Below are positions 1 to 9,254 of a stretch of DNA of 64,000 bases, piece after piece. The position numbers and the translations under genes are program-made. Within the stretch, counting starts at the first letter, position 1. The number at the start of each line of letters is the position of its first letter. Under the pieces are notes generated by a model. It saw nothing but the letters and a program-made list of their open reading frames with translations. It was not told the origin of the DNA and searched no databases. The stretch comes from Proteus penneri (GTDB lineage Bacteria > Pseudomonadota > Gammaproteobacteria > Enterobacterales > Enterobacteriaceae). The stretch covers positions 186,001 to 250,000 of the forward strand of contig NZ_PHFJ01000001.1 of assembly GCF_003144535.1 (NCBI RefSeq). Reading direction: 5' to 3'.

Positions 1-420
1 GTTAACAGAAGTAATTGGACTATCGTTACGGACCAAAATTAGGCTACCAATGACATTTCTTGTTGTGTTATCAGGCTCATAGCCGGAGTGTAATGAGAGC
101 AACCAACGTAACGGAAATGCATTATCTAATTGAATAAATTGCGCTGGATTTGTTAGTAAGAAATCAACGTTTTTTTTCGCTACCGCTAATTTCATTTCTT
201 CAAGATTTAAAGGAACTAATACAAAGTTTTCTGTTGGGAGATGTTTATTCAATGTATCAACAAGTGGGTGCCAATGCCTTTGAGTTGATGCATCTCCTCG
301 TAGTGCTAAAACGCCGATCGTCCACTCTTTTGCTGCGGCTTGTAAAGGAAGGATAAAAAAGAGCAGTAATAACCCGATGGTAACTGCATGTTTTTTCCCA
401 ATTGTCTGTTTTATCGTCAT
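1..420 (-). CDS. ttrS: TtrS, tetrathionate sensor kinase (N-terminal part, runs off the window)
   Basis: This is the first 140 residues of a sensor protein whose 3' end lies outside the window. I translated the minus strand from the ATG at 418-420; an in-frame stop lies 9 nt upstream, so this is the first possible ATG. A signal peptide (charged start, then a Leu-rich core ending near LQAAAKEW) leads into a periplasmic solute-binding-like domain with WTIGVLALRGDAST and LLTNPAQFIQL, which closely resembles my memory of Salmonella TtrS. The family senses tetrathionate and phosphorylates TtrR to turn on ttrBCA, which is divergent here. The kinase domains and ttrR are not visible. Confidence 0.88.
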   Translation of the reverse strand, partial: MTIKQTIGKKHAVTIGLLLLFFILPLQAAAKEWTIGVLALRGDASTQRHWHPLVDTLNKHLPTENFVLVPLNLEEMKLAVAKKNVDFLLTNPAQFIQLDNAFPLRWLLSLHSGYEPDNTTRNVIGSLILVRNDSPITSVN

Positions 421-439
421 AAATATCTAATGTTAAATA

Positions 440-453
440 TTGTTTTGGATCAA
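440..453. promoter_or_regulatory. Putative FNR binding site in the ttrS-ttrB intergenic region
   Basis: The sequence TTGTT-TTGG-ATCAA matches the FNR consensus TTGAT-N4-ATCAA at 9 of 10 positions. It lies about 150 nt before ttrB. Salmonella ttr expression is known to need Fnr, so the site fits anaerobic control. A short palindrome, GTGGT-AA-ACCAC at 469-480, follows it and could be another operator; I cannot say for what. Confidence 0.6.
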
Positions 454-597
454 GTTCGCACAGGGTATGTGGTAAACCACAATAGGTGCCGTCTTCAGTA
501 ATTTTTACAATGCTCTTATAACAAAACACATACTTTTTACTTTCTATTTCCTTCACTCATTGTGAGCTTGTGTTATTGAGTGATACTGGAGACAAAT

Positions 598-1341
598 ATG
601 GATCTTGGAAAACGAAAATTTTTACAACAATTAGGGGTCCTTACTGCGGGTGCTTCAATAGTTCCTTTAGCTGAAGCCGGCATTAAATTATCGCCTGAGC
701 GTCGTGAAGGCTCAGAAGATAAACGTTACGGAATGCTGATTGATTTACGCCGTTGTGTAGGATGCCAGTCCTGTACAGTAAGCTGTAATATTGAAAATCA
801 GACTCCTCAAGGACAATTTAGGACGACAGTAAACCAATATCAGGTTGCTATCAAGGGGCAAGAAGGGATCACGAATGTCTTACTGCCTAGATTGTGTAAC
901 CATTGTGATGAACCGCCTTGTGTACCAGTTTGCCCTGTTCAAGCCACTTTCCAACGTAAAGACGGCATTGTCGTCGTTGATAATGAACGTTGTGTTGGTT
1001 GTGCTTATTGTGTTCAAGCATGTCCTTATGACGCACGCTTTATTAATCACTCAACACAAACAGCAGATAAATGCACGTTCTGTGCGCATCGCCTCGAAGT
1101 TGGATTGCTACCTGCGTGCGTTGAATCTTGTGTCGGTGGTGCTCGTATTATCGGCGATATGAAAGATCCTAATAGCACTATCAGCAAAATGCTGCGTACA
1201 CATGAAAAAGAGCTGAAAGTATTAAAACCAGAAAGTGGCACATTGCCACAAGTTTTCTATCTCGGCCTCGATGATGCATTTGTACAACCGTTAGAAGGTC
1301 AAGGACAACCCGCATTATGGCAGCAGGAGGTTCACTCATGA
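598..1341 (+). CDS. ttrB: TtrB, tetrathionate reductase iron-sulfur subunit
   Basis: This is the electron-transfer subunit of periplasmic tetrathionate reductase, passing electrons from TtrC to TtrA. The ATG at 598 is preferred over an in-frame GTG at 580 because GGAG at 588-591 is well placed for it. The N-terminus carries a twin-arginine-type signal with Lys-Arg in place of Arg-Arg (GKRKFLQQLG); Salmonella TtrB is known to have the same variant. Four ferredoxin-type cysteine clusters follow: CVGCQSCTVSC, CNHCDEPPCVPVCP, CVGCAYCVQACP and CTFC with later Cys residues. The length (247 aa) fits the family. The stop overlaps the ttrC start (ATGA), indicating coupling in a ttrBCA operon. Confidence 0.95.
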   Translation: MDLGKRKFLQQLGVLTAGASIVPLAEAGIKLSPERREGSEDKRYGMLIDLRRCVGCQSCTVSCNIENQTPQGQFRTTVNQYQVAIKGQEGITNVLLPRLCNHCDEPPCVPVCPVQATFQRKDGIVVVDNERCVGCAYCVQACPYDARFINHSTQTADKCTFCAHRLEVGLLPACVESCVGGARIIGDMKDPNSTISKMLRTHEKELKVLKPESGTLPQVFYLGLDDAFVQPLEGQGQPALWQQEVHS

Positions 1342-2366
1342 TCCCGCAAGTCTCTCAAATTCAAGAAGTCATTGCGATCCCGCAAGAATATTTTTGGTTG
1401 CCTTGGGCTGTGCAGTATTTCTTTTTTATTGGTATTGCTTGCTGTGCAACACTTTACGCCTGTTGGCAGTGTTGGAAAGGCAGTGCAGGTAATCAACGTT
1501 TAGAAGCTGTTGCGGTATTTATTGCAGTAACCGCGGGTATTACAGCACCTCTGGCTTTAACAGCAGATTTACACCAAACAGCACGTGTGTGGCATTTCTA
1601 TGCTTATCCAACACCATGGTCGTGGATGGCATGGGGCTCACTGTTACTACCATTATTTTCAGCATTTAGCATACTTTATTTTGCGGCAATGATCGTTCGC
1701 TTAGTATGGAAACGTGAATATAAATTAACTCGTTGGGTGGCATTAGCTTGCTCATTAACTGCGATTGGTTTGTTGTTATATACAGGTCGTGAAGCATCTA
1801 TCTTAAAAGCAAGACCTGTGTTGTATACCTATTGGTTACCAATCCTACTGTTCTTTAGTGCAATGCAAGTACTACCAACACTACTAGCATTAGGAACACG
1901 CCGTGAACCTGTATACCAGCGTGAATTAGCGATGTGGTTTGTGAGTTCTCTGATGTTATTAGCAGTATGTACGGCTTTTTGGGTTGCTGGCGATACAATT
2001 TCAGGCCTAGCAATTAGAGAACAATTAGCGATGGGAAGTCTTGGCTGGTGGAGTGCCATAGGTGTTATCGCACTATGGGGGATCTCTGTCGTGATGGGAC
2101 TTTTGATGGCAAAACAAGCACGTTCGGCTGTGTTTATTACCATCATGGCATTTGTATCAATGGGACTTGCGTGGGTATTACGCTGGTTGATGTTGATGGG
2201 GGCTCAATACATTCCCAAATATAACATCATTACAAACCCTTATGAGTTTACGCTAGGTAATGATGGACTGATGTCAATTGTCGGTACATTTGGATTGTGG
2301 ATAGCGTTAACCATTTTATTTAGAGAAAGTATTCGTTGGGTTGTCAGGAGAGTGCAGCATGGCTAA
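1338..2366 (+). CDS. ttrC: TtrC, tetrathionate reductase membrane subunit (NrfD family)
   Basis: This integral membrane subunit oxidises menaquinol and anchors TtrAB on the periplasmic face of the inner membrane. The protein is about 342 aa and consists almost entirely of hydrophobic helices (roughly eight to nine), as in the NrfD/PsrC family. The ATG at 1338 overlaps the ttrB stop and is preceded by AGGAGG at 1325-1330, a very strong ribosome site; a longer in-frame reading from 1317 has no such support. The 3' end overlaps the ttrA start by 8 nt. Confidence 0.93.
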   Translation: MIPQVSQIQEVIAIPQEYFWLPWAVQYFFFIGIACCATLYACWQCWKGSAGNQRLEAVAVFIAVTAGITAPLALTADLHQTARVWHFYAYPTPWSWMAWGSLLLPLFSAFSILYFAAMIVRLVWKREYKLTRWVALACSLTAIGLLLYTGREASILKARPVLYTYWLPILLFFSAMQVLPTLLALGTRREPVYQRELAMWFVSSLMLLAVCTAFWVAGDTISGLAIREQLAMGSLGWWSAIGVIALWGISVVMGLLMAKQARSAVFITIMAFVSMGLAWVLRWLMLMGAQYIPKYNIITNPYEFTLGNDGLMSIVGTFGLWIALTILFRESIRWVVRRVQHG

Positions 2367-5300
2367 GTTTACAAGACGTCAATGGCTTAAAGGTGGGTTA
2401 GTTATCGGTGGTATTGCCGCATTTGCTGCCAGTTACCGTGATGTTGCTAAACGTGCCGTAGATGGTTTAGTTGATGGCACATCAGGCAAAGTAACACTTG
2501 ATAGGATCAACGGGAACTCTTTATTACCTGAAGGTAAAATTGTAAAAGACGCGAAATGGCAAGCAAATACAGAGCAATTTGTTTGTATGACCCAATGTTT
2601 TGGGTGCTGGACACAATGCGGTGTGCGTGCCCGTGTTGATAGAGCAAATAATAAAATTTTGCGTATTGCTGGTAATCCTTATCACCCACTTTCTCATGAT
2701 CATCATTTTGGCTATAACATGCCAATTAAAGAAGCATTGGAAAAAATGGGGGGGAAAGTGGGTTAGAAAACCGCTCGACGGCTTGTGCTCGTGGTGCAAC
2801 CATGATGGAAAGCCTTGATAGCCCAACACGTATTCTTGAACCAATGAAACGCGTGGGTAAACGTGGTGAAGGTAAATGGAAACGTATCAGTTTTGAGCAG
2901 TTGATCCAGGAAGTTGTCGAAGGTGGCGATCTCTTTGGTGAGGGGCATGTTGATGGTTTACGTGCTATTCGTGATTTAGATACTTTAATCGATCCAAAAC
3001 AACCGGCTTTAGGCCCTAAAGCGAACCAATTATTGATGACAAATGCGGGTGATGATGGACGTGATTCGTTTATTCGTCGTTTTGCTCAAAACTCATTTGG
3101 TAGTAAAAACTTTGGTGCTCACGGCTCTTATTGTGGATTAGCGTACCGTGCCGGCTCTGGTGCGTTAATGAACGATTTAAATAAAAACGCTCACGTTAAG
3201 CCTGATTGGGATTACGTTGAATTTGCTCTGTTTTTAGGAACATCACCGGCACAATCAGGTAATCCATTTAAACGTCAAGGCCGTCAGTTAGCTAACGCTC
3301 GAATTCGTGATTCGTTTAATTATGTGGTTGTTGCACCAGCTTTACCTCTAACAACGACATTAGCGAACGATCATGGTCATTGGGTTCCTGTTCAACCGGG
3401 AACGGATGCGGCTTTAGTGATGGGAATGATCCGCTGGATCATTGAAAACAAGCGCTACAATGCAGAATATCTGTCAGTACCAAGTGAAGTTTCAATGAAA
3501 AATGTGGGTGAGAAGAGCTGGACAAATGCGACTCACCTTGTGGTCAGTGATGAAAAACATCCACTTTCAGGACAAATGCTCACTACGGCACATTTAAATG
3601 ATGTTGCAGAAGGGGAAGAGCAAAACTTAGTGTTATCGCCAGATGGTGAATTAGTTCCCGCAACACAAGTCGATAAAGCACAATTATTTGCTACGTATAA
3701 AGTCATTTTAAAAACAGGCGCAGAAGTGACTGTAAAATCAAGTTTTCAATTACTTGATGAAGCAGCTAAACGTATGACTCTGGCTGAATATAGCGAGCGC
3801 TGTAAAGTACCAGAAACGACCATTGTTGCATTAGGTCGCGAATTTACTGCTTATGGACGAAAAGCCGCAGTTATCTCTCATGGCGGTATGATGGGAGGAA
3901 ATGGTTTTTATACTGCTTGGAGTGTGATTATGCTCAATGCACTAATAGGTAACTTAAACCTTAAAGGTGGAGTATCTGTTGGTGGCGGTAAATTTAATGG
4001 CGCAACAGACGGCCCTTGTTACAAAATGGATAGCTTTAAGGGTAAAGTGAAGCCAAAAGGCATGGTGTTATCACGCAGTAAAGTAGCTTATGAGAAATCT
4101 GATGAGTACCGTGAGCGAGTAGAAAAAGGGGAATCTCCATATCCAGCAAAAGCACCTTGGTATCCGTTTGCTGCTGGGCAATTAACTGAACAATTGGGTT
4201 CTGCGTTAGCGGGTTATCCTTATTCATTAAAAGCATGGATCACGAATATGACCAACCCTGTTTATGGGATTGCTGGTATTCGTCAAGTAATGGAAGAGCG
4301 TCTTAAAGATCCGAAGCATCTGCCTTTAATTATCGGTATTGATGCTTTTATGAATGAAACAACTGCGCTGGCAGATTATATCGTGCCTGATACACACAAC
4401 TTTGAAAGTTGGGGGTTTAGTGCGCCTTGGTCTGGTGTTCAAACTAAAGCAAGTACTGCACGTTGGCCGATTATTGAACCTCGTGTTGCTAAAACAGCGG
4501 AAGGCCAACCAATTTCAATGGAAACATTCTGTATTGCCGTTGCAAAAGCCTTAGACTTACCCGGCTTTGGTGATAAAGCTATTGAAGATATGGATGGAAA
4601 TTTCTATCCAATCAACAGTGCAGAAGATTACTATTTACGTGTTGCGGCTAATATGGCATTTATGGGTGAGAAACCTGTTGTACCAGCAACCAATGAAGAT
4701 ATTTTATTAAGTGGTGTAGATCGCATTTTACCTGCGATAACTTCAACGTTAAAAAATGAAGAAGTTCTTCAAGTTGCGTATATCTATACGCGAGGTGGCC
4801 GTTTTGCACCTTATGAAAAAGCATGGAATGGTGATGAAACAGGGCCGCAGTGGAAACAACCATTGCAGATTTGGAATGAAGAAGTGGCGAAAAACCATCA
4901 TGCAATAACAGGTGAACGTTATAGTGGTTGCCCGACTTATTATCCGCCACGTTTATCGGATGGTAGCGATATTCATCAGCATTATCCTGAAGAGCAGTGG
5001 CCATTGAAATTAATGTCCTTTAAATCTCATGTGGTGAGTAGTTCAACGGGTATGATACAACGTTTACGAATGGTGAAACCGAGTAACTTGGTCGCAATTA
5101 ATCCTCAAGATGGTAAAAAATGGGGGGTTAACCATGGTGATAAGGTTCGTATTGTAACACCTGGTGGGCAAGTTGAAGCTGAGATTAGCTTGCTCGATGG
5201 TGTAATGCCGGGGGTTTTAGCTATTGAACATGGATATGGGCATCAAGAGTTAGGTTCTCGTCAGCATTACTTAGATGAACAACCATTACCAATGGATAAA

Positions 5301-5438
5301 GGTATTGGTAGCGGTATTAACCTTAATGATTTAGGTTTTGCTGATCCAACCCGTCAAATCACTAATACATGGTTAGATTGGGTATCGGGTGCATCTGTTC
5401 GCCAAGGTTTACCCGCTAAGATTGAGCGCATAGCTTAA
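2359..5438 (+). pseudogene. ttrA: TtrA, tetrathionate reductase molybdopterin subunit, split by a frameshift at a G run
   Basis: TtrA is the catalytic subunit that reduces tetrathionate to thiosulfate in the periplasm. The ATG at 2359 (CAGGAG upstream) starts a Tat signal, TRRQWLKGG, followed by a [4Fe-4S] motif with Cys at about residues 76, 80, 83 and 87. Reading stops at 2764-2766, just after a run of seven G (2748-2754). Adding one G restores MGGESGLENRS and joins the remaining large molybdopterin/dinucleotide-binding part, giving about 1026 aa, the usual size. As written, the product is a short fragment without the catalytic domain. Either the run was miscounted or the gene is off or phase-variable. 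The rest of the reading frame is clean. Confidence 0.93.
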
Positions 5439-5460
5439 TTCTCAATCTGGTATTGTGAAT

Positions 5461-5499
5461 AATCACTTCACTCTTTATTAGAAGCAGAGTGAAGTGATT
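5461..5499 (+). terminator. Stem-loop after ttrA
   Basis: A perfect 14-bp inverted repeat (AATCACTTCACTCT and its complement) with an 11-nt loop sits 22 nt after the ttrA stop. There is no strong T run after it, so it may be a transcript-end stabiliser rather than a classic intrinsic terminator. Confidence 0.6.
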
Positions 5500-5709
5500 G
5501 CAAAACAAATCAGTTTTACTTTATTTTTTATAAGATATAACTATATTAGTTTTATTGTTTTAATATCATATATATCCTAAATACATAATAGTATAATAAT
5601 TTTAAGGTGACCAACACGCATATTAGCCACTTCATTACAGTGAGTAATAATAGGAAATGGACTCCTTTTTTCTTTCTTTTGTTTATTTTTTGATTGAAGT
5701 TTAATAAGG

Positions 5710-6312
5710 TTATTTCTCATATATATATTTTAAAATATTATATATAAAAAATAACTCAATTCGATTTTTTACATTAATTTTTTCTGTAATATGTCTTTTG
5801 TGTGAATATACTGTGCTACTACTAATGGATAGTTTTTTAGCGATTTGATGATTAGGTATTTCACTCATCCAATAATTAATTATTTTTTGTTCTTGTAAAC
5901 TAAAAATAGAACATAATGAATGTTTATAAGTTGGAAAGAAAACTTGGCACCGAGAAGTGAACATCGATGCCTTTTCAAGTACCCAAGGAAGTATCTTTTT
6001 TGGAAGGATAAAACAGTTGTTTGTCAATGATATAGGTCTTTCTTTATCTGGATAGTTTGCATCTAGATAAAGATAAAGACGACAGTTCTTTGTTGAAAGA
6101 AAAAAAAGCTGCAAATGAGGGCAATATGCTATTTCCCGGCAATATCTTGTGAGATCAATAAATATGATATCTGGCATTGAGTGATTAATATAATTATTGG
6201 CTTCCTGTATAGATGGCATATCAATTATTTCATGCCTTACATTTCTCTTCTCAAAATAGTGTTTTATACCATTACGAGTAAAAAAACATTCGTCAATAAT
6301 TAATACTTTCAC
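5710..6312 (-). CDS. LuxR-family transcriptional regulator with a receiver-like N-terminus
   Basis: A 200-residue protein started by GTG with AAGGAAG seven bases upstream. Residues 1-120 look like a response-regulator receiver: the acidic pair is D7/E8, the likely phospho-Asp is D53 (IFID), and a Lys follows LP near 105. The middle is degenerate, so phosphorylation is uncertain. Residues 137-195 form a LuxR-type helix-turn-helix (FSLQEQKII, then HQIAKKLSISSSTVYSHKRHI). No partner kinase is adjacent. The neighbours are ttrA (convergent) and bssS. The gene is AT-rich compared with ttr and pyrC. I do not recognise its target; the general class (NarL/FixJ, RcsA or fimbrial-type regulators) is clear. 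Confidence 0.75.
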   Translation of the reverse strand: MKVLIIDECFFTRNGIKHYFEKRNVRHEIIDMPSIQEANNYINHSMPDIIFIDLTRYCREIAYCPHLQLFFLSTKNCRLYLYLDANYPDKERPISLTNNCFILPKKILPWVLEKASMFTSRCQVFFPTYKHSLCSIFSLQEQKIINYWMSEIPNHQIAKKLSISSSTVYSHKRHITEKINVKNRIELFFIYNILKYIYEK

Positions 6313-6550
6313 AAATAACTTCCTTGTTTGTCGTTGTTTTAATTTATTAAAATAAAGATAACCTTATTTTATGTCAATTCGGCTTATGTGTTCTTTTCTT
6401 GAAGATATATCGAATAAAAAGGTTATGATTATTTTTCCATTAAATGGGAGTCGATTTATTAATATAACTAATTATTTTTATACTGTAAGAGTTGGCTTAT
6501 ATAGATATAAACAATATGTGGTAGTGGATTGGTGAGAGATAAAATGAGAA

Positions 6551-6571
6551 CAGGAGTACCAAGTACCCCTG
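6551..6571 (-). terminator. Probable terminator of bssS
   Basis: The stem AGGAGTAC/GTACCCCT (one wobble pair, 3-nt loop) lies about 35 nt beyond the bssS stop and is followed on the minus strand by a T-rich stretch. Confidence 0.5.
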
Positions 6572-6604
6572 CTTCGCGTTCGCTATCTTTTCTAGATCTT
6601 TTTA

Positions 6605-6859
6605 TTAATGCTTGGTGTTGACTGAAACAGAATCTTCAGATGATTCAATTTTATCAATACCTGCTTGAAGAATATGAATCAACTGCTTAGCTATGTCTGT
6701 TGTGAGCCAAAGTGTCTTATCTACAACTGCATTTTCTGGATGATGTTCGTTTTCAGGAAGATAATGCAAACGCAACATCATGGCATCGTAGATGTCAACG
6801 GTACTGATGTCCCAGCCTACAACAGGGTGTGTCTGAATAACTTCATTTTTTCTACTCAT
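6605..6859 (-). CDS. bssS: BssS-family biofilm/signalling regulator
   Basis: An 84-residue soluble protein that I recognise as BssS (YceP). The stretches EVIQTHPVVGWDISTVD, DAMMLRLHY and LWLTTDIAKQ match the E. coli protein closely. In E. coli, BssS influences biofilm formation and signalling; its biochemical role is not well defined. The start is an ATG with AGGAGG just upstream. E. coli has the order bssS-dinI-pyrC on one strand; here bssS and pyrC keep that order, but no dinI lies in the 211 bp between them. Confidence 0.9.
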   Translation of the reverse strand: MSRKNEVIQTHPVVGWDISTVDIYDAMMLRLHYLPENEHHPENAVVDKTLWLTTDIAKQLIHILQAGIDKIESSEDSVSVNTKH

Positions 6860-7004
6860 AATACCTCCTAATCATACAACCGGTTTTGACTAAGAGAGAA
6901 GCTCCCACGCAATGTGGTTACTTTTCAGTATACGAGATTTATCATGATTAAAAAGATAAATTTTGTTGTAACAAAAAAATGTGTGCTGGCTCTGATAAAA
7001 GAGC

Positions 7005-7045
7005 AATGCACCATTAACAGTCTAACAAATGTTATATGGTGCATT
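7005..7045 (-). terminator. Terminator-like stem-loop downstream of pyrC
   Basis: A 10-bp inverted repeat (AATGCACCAT/ATGGTGCATT) lies between pyrC and bssS, 26 nt beyond the pyrC stop on the minus strand. A short T-rich stretch follows. Confidence 0.55.
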
Positions 7046-7070
7046 TTAGAAAAATATCAAGGGGGTGAGA

Positions 7071-8123
7071 TTAATCGACAGTAATATCCCAGTGAATATT
7101 TTCATTCGCTAAGAATGGGATAAGTGCTTCATCACCACAAAGGATTTGTGCTGGAGCCTCAACAGTTTTTTCAGTTAATGTGATGGTTCCTTCATTAACC
7201 GGTAAACCATAGAAACGAGGGCCATTTAGAGAACAGAAAGCTTCAAAATGTTGTAATGCATTGAGTTCTTTAAATACGGTTGCGTAAGCTGCCAGCGCGG
7301 TTGGCGCATTAAATACCCCAGCACAACCACAAGATGATTCTTTGCGATGTTGTAAGTGAGGTGCAGAATCTGTACCTAAGAAGAAGCGAGAATTTCCTGA
7401 CGCAACAGCTTCTCTTAGTGCTTCTTGGTGAACGTTGCGTTTAAGAATAGGTAAGCAATATAGGTGAGGTTTAACACCACCTACCAACATATGATTGCGG
7501 TTAAACATCAAGTGTTGTGGGGTAATAGTGGCACCGAGAAACTCATTTCCTTCTAAGACATACTGAGCTGCTTCTTTAGTTGTAATGTGTTCAAAAACAA
7601 TTTTTAGCTCAGGAAATTGCTTGCGTACAGGAGACATAACGCTATCAATGAAACGTGCTTCTCTATCAAAAATGTCAATACTTGAAGCAGTTACTTCGCC
7701 GTGGATCAGCAATGGCATGCCGATTTTTTCCATCACACTTAAGATAGGATAAATCTTTGTGATATCAGATACACCATGACTTGAGTTGGTTGTTGCATTT
7801 GCAGGATAAAGTTTACAAGCAGTAAAAACACCTTGTAAGAAACCTTGTTCGACTTCTGAAGGTAGTGTGCTATCTGTTAAATAGCAAGTCATTAACGGTT
7901 CGAAGTTATCTCCGGCAGGAATAGCCGCTTTGATGCGATCACGGTAAGTGCGAGCAGCTTCAATCGTTGTAACTGGTGGAACAAGGTTTGGCATGACTAT
8001 AGCTCTGCCAAAATAGCGACTGGTATAAGGAACAACAGTTTTTAGCATGTCATCATCACGAAAGTGAACATGCCAATCATCTGGACGGTGAATAGTGAGG
8101 GTGATAGGTTGTGCAGTGGTCAT
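7071..8123 (-). CDS. pyrC: Dihydroorotase (class II)
   Basis: This enzyme converts N-carbamoyl-aspartate to dihydroorotate in cytosolic pyrimidine synthesis. The 350-residue length matches the E. coli class II enzyme. The zinc-binding signature DWHVHFRD is near residues 16-23, and further metal and substrate motifs follow ([22 protein letters not shown]). The ATG at 8123 has CGGAG about 10 bases upstream. It stands as a single gene. The leader is pyrimidine-rich next to the ribosome site; in E. coli, pyrC expression depends on start-site switching at a C/T-rich leader, which might apply here, but I cannot show it. Confidence 0.97.
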   Translation of the reverse strand: MTTAQPITLTIHRPDDWHVHFRDDDMLKTVVPYTSRYFGRAIVMPNLVPPVTTIEAARTYRDRIKAAIPAGDNFEPLMTCYLTDSTLPSEVEQGFLQGVFTACKLYPANATTNSSHGVSDITKIYPILSVMEKIGMPLLIHGEVTASSIDIFDREARFIDSVMSPVRKQFPELKIVFEHITTKEAAQYVLEGNEFLGATITPQHLMFNRNHMLVGGVKPHLYCLPILKRNVHQEALREAVASGNSRFFLGTDSAPHLQHRKESSCGCAGVFNAPTALAAYATVFKELNALQHFEAFCSLNGPRFYGLPVNEGTITLTEKTVEAPAQILCGDEALIPFLANENIHWDITVD

Positions 8124-8206
8124 ATACCGGCTCCGTGTGTCTTAGGAAAATCGAAAGATCAAGGATTGGATTGGACTAGGTAGTCAAGCCGGAAATGAAT
8201 GCTAAT

Positions 8207-8222
8207 ACGAAAACGATTAAAT
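8207..8222 (-). promoter_or_regulatory. Weak PurR-box candidate upstream of pyrC
   Basis: The minus strand reads ATTTAATCGTTTTCGT, matching the PurR consensus (ACGCAAACGTTTTCGT) at 12 of 16 positions, about 84 nt before the pyrC start. PurR represses pyrC in E. coli. The site overlaps the hairpin at 8214-8238, which weakens the call. Confidence 0.33.
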
Positions 8223-8247
8223 AGCTACCATTTAATCGCATTTTTTT
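8214..8247. terminator. Bidirectional intrinsic terminator between pyrC and tRNA-Asn copy 1
   Basis: A perfect 9-bp stem (CGATTAAAT/ATTTAATCG, 7-nt loop) is followed by T7 on the plus strand and T4 on the minus strand. It is the likely end of the first tRNA-Asn transcript, read on the minus strand. Confidence 0.65.
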
Positions 8248-8322
8248 ATTATATTTTTGGGAAGTGTGTAAGGTAAAACAGAGAATAAAATCAAAATGTT
8301 ACGAGGGTGACACAAAGAGAAA

Positions 8323-8398
8323 TGGCTCCTCCAACTGGACTCGAACCAGTGACATACGGATTAACAGTCCGCCGTTCTACCGACTGAACTATGGAGGA
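8323..8398 (-). tRNA. tRNA-Asn(GTT), copy 1
   Basis: A 76-nt minus-strand cloverleaf with encoded CCA. The acceptor stem TCCTCCA pairs with TGGAGGA, the anticodon loop is CTGTTAA (GTT, Asn), and the T arm contains GGTTCGAGTCC. Its flanks differ from those of the three other copies in the window: there is no GC-rich cassette terminator and no leader hairpin. Confidence 0.98.
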
Positions 8399-8417
8399 AC
8401 ATCATTAAGTGGCGTGT

Positions 8418-8446
8418 ATCATATAGTGGGTGGTTTGATATGTCAA
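8418..8446 (-). promoter_or_regulatory. Promoter of tRNA-Asn copy 1
   Basis: On the minus strand, TTGACA-N17-TATGAT is followed by a GC-rich stretch (CGCC) typical of stringently controlled stable-RNA promoters. Confidence 0.75.
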
Positions 8447-8671
8447 AGGACAATCGACGATATTTGTTTAAGTGCATAGATAAACGACATATTGTTCGTT
8501 TCTAAAACAGATAATCTAATTATGAGATAATAAACATTTTTTAATTGGATGTTTTTTCCACGCCGAATACTGAAAATAAAGAAATAACGTATTTAAGTCA
8601 ACGCGGAAATCTAAAAAATAAATGAGATAGAAAAAGAAGAAAGGTAATGATAATAGAAAAGATGAAAAGCA

Positions 8672-8702
8672 AAAAGCCCGCACTGAGATAGTGCGGGCTT
8701 TT
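8672..8702 (-). terminator. Terminator of tRNA-Asn copy 2
   Basis: A 13-bp stem (AAAAGCCCGCACT/AGTGCGGGCTTTT) with a 5-nt loop and flanking A and T runs gives strong termination on the minus strand, and probably also on the plus strand. Confidence 0.88.
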
Positions 8703-8709
8703 CTAAATT

Positions 8710-8785
8710 TGGCTCCTCCAACTGGACTTGAACCAGTGACATACGGATTAACAGTCCGCCGTTCTACCGACTGAACTATGGAGGA
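8710..8785 (-). tRNA. tRNA-Asn(GTT), copy 2
   Basis: A 76-nt tRNA like copy 1 but with TTCAAGT instead of TTCGAGT in the T arm. It is part of a repeated cassette of terminator, tRNA, leader hairpin and promoter, shared with copies 3 and 4. Confidence 0.97.
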
Positions 8786-8811
8786 AGCGAGTTCTCGTAA
8801 GAACGAGATGG

Positions 8812-8840
8812 ATAATAGCGAGGGAGATGAACATTGTAAA
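8812..8840 (-). promoter_or_regulatory. Promoter of tRNA-Asn copy 2
   Basis: On the minus strand, TTTACA-N17-TATTAT. A GTTCT/AGAAC leader hairpin lies between the promoter and the tRNA 5' end. Confidence 0.72.
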
Positions 8841-9085
8841 GTAAAAAAAGTGAAATAACAGTTTAAGTGGTTAAAAAATAACTAATTTATGGTTTTTAAA
8901 TCAAATAAGGAGGTTTTGAGTTTAAAAAATAGTCGGTGGAAGAGTGTTGATTGAAATGACCTTATAAAAAGGCATTCTTTTATTAATGATTTTGAGTTAA
9001 CACGAAATTGAAGATGGACATATAAAAATACAAAAGAAATAAATAAGAAAATAGAGGAATAAAAATAGTCAATGAGTAGAAAGCA

Positions 9086-9116
9086 AAAAGCCCGCACTGT
9101 GATAGCGCGGGCTTTT
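9086..9116 (-). terminator. Terminator of tRNA-Asn copy 3
   Basis: The stem AAAAGCCCGC/GCGGGCTTTT with a short loop, nearly the same element as that after copies 2 and 4. Confidence 0.87.
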
Positions 9117-9123
9117 CTAAATT

Positions 9124-9199
9124 TGGCTCCTCCAACTGGACTTGAACCAGTGACATACGGATTAACAGTCCGCCGTTCTACCGACTGAACTATGGAGGA
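9124..9199 (-). tRNA. tRNA-Asn(GTT), copy 3
   Basis: A 76-nt tRNA with the same sequence as copy 2, including the TTCAAGT variant in the T arm. Encoded CCA is present. Confidence 0.97.
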
Positions 9200-9225
9200 A
9201 GCGAGTTCTCGTGAGAACGAGGCGA

Positions 9226-9254
9226 ATAATAGCTATCCTTTATCACCTTGTAAA
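9226..9254 (-). promoter_or_regulatory. Promoter of tRNA-Asn copy 3
   Basis: On the minus strand, TTTACA-N17-TATTAT followed by TCGCC, again a GC-rich discriminator, and then a leader hairpin (CTCGTTCT with its complement). Confidence 0.75.

Larger units (their letters stand above)
8399..8709. other. Spacer between tRNA-Asn copies 1 and 2
   Basis: AT-rich spacer without a supported gene. It holds the copy 1 promoter at its left end and the copy 2 terminator at its right end. I see no coding or structured element between them. Confidence 0.6.
8786..9123. other. Spacer between tRNA-Asn copies 2 and 3
   Basis: AT-rich spacer without a supported gene. It contains the copy 2 leader hairpin and promoter and the copy 3 terminator. 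A 71-codon open frame on the minus strand here has no convincing start signal and low-complexity composition, so I do not call it. Confidence 0.6.

Noticed and set aside
257..556. A 99-codon minus-strand frame upstream of ttrB
   Set aside because: It overlaps the well-supported TtrS start in another frame and covers the divergent promoter region; no family resemblance.
2748..2754. Programmed ribosomal frameshifting in ttrA
   Set aside because: There is no classic slippery heptamer with a downstream structure that I can identify, and ttrA is not known to use recoding; a base-count change is simpler.
8207..8222. A firm PurR operator call for pyrC
   Set aside because: Only 12 of 16 positions match and the site overlaps a terminator hairpin that itself explains the conserved bases; kept only as a weak candidate.
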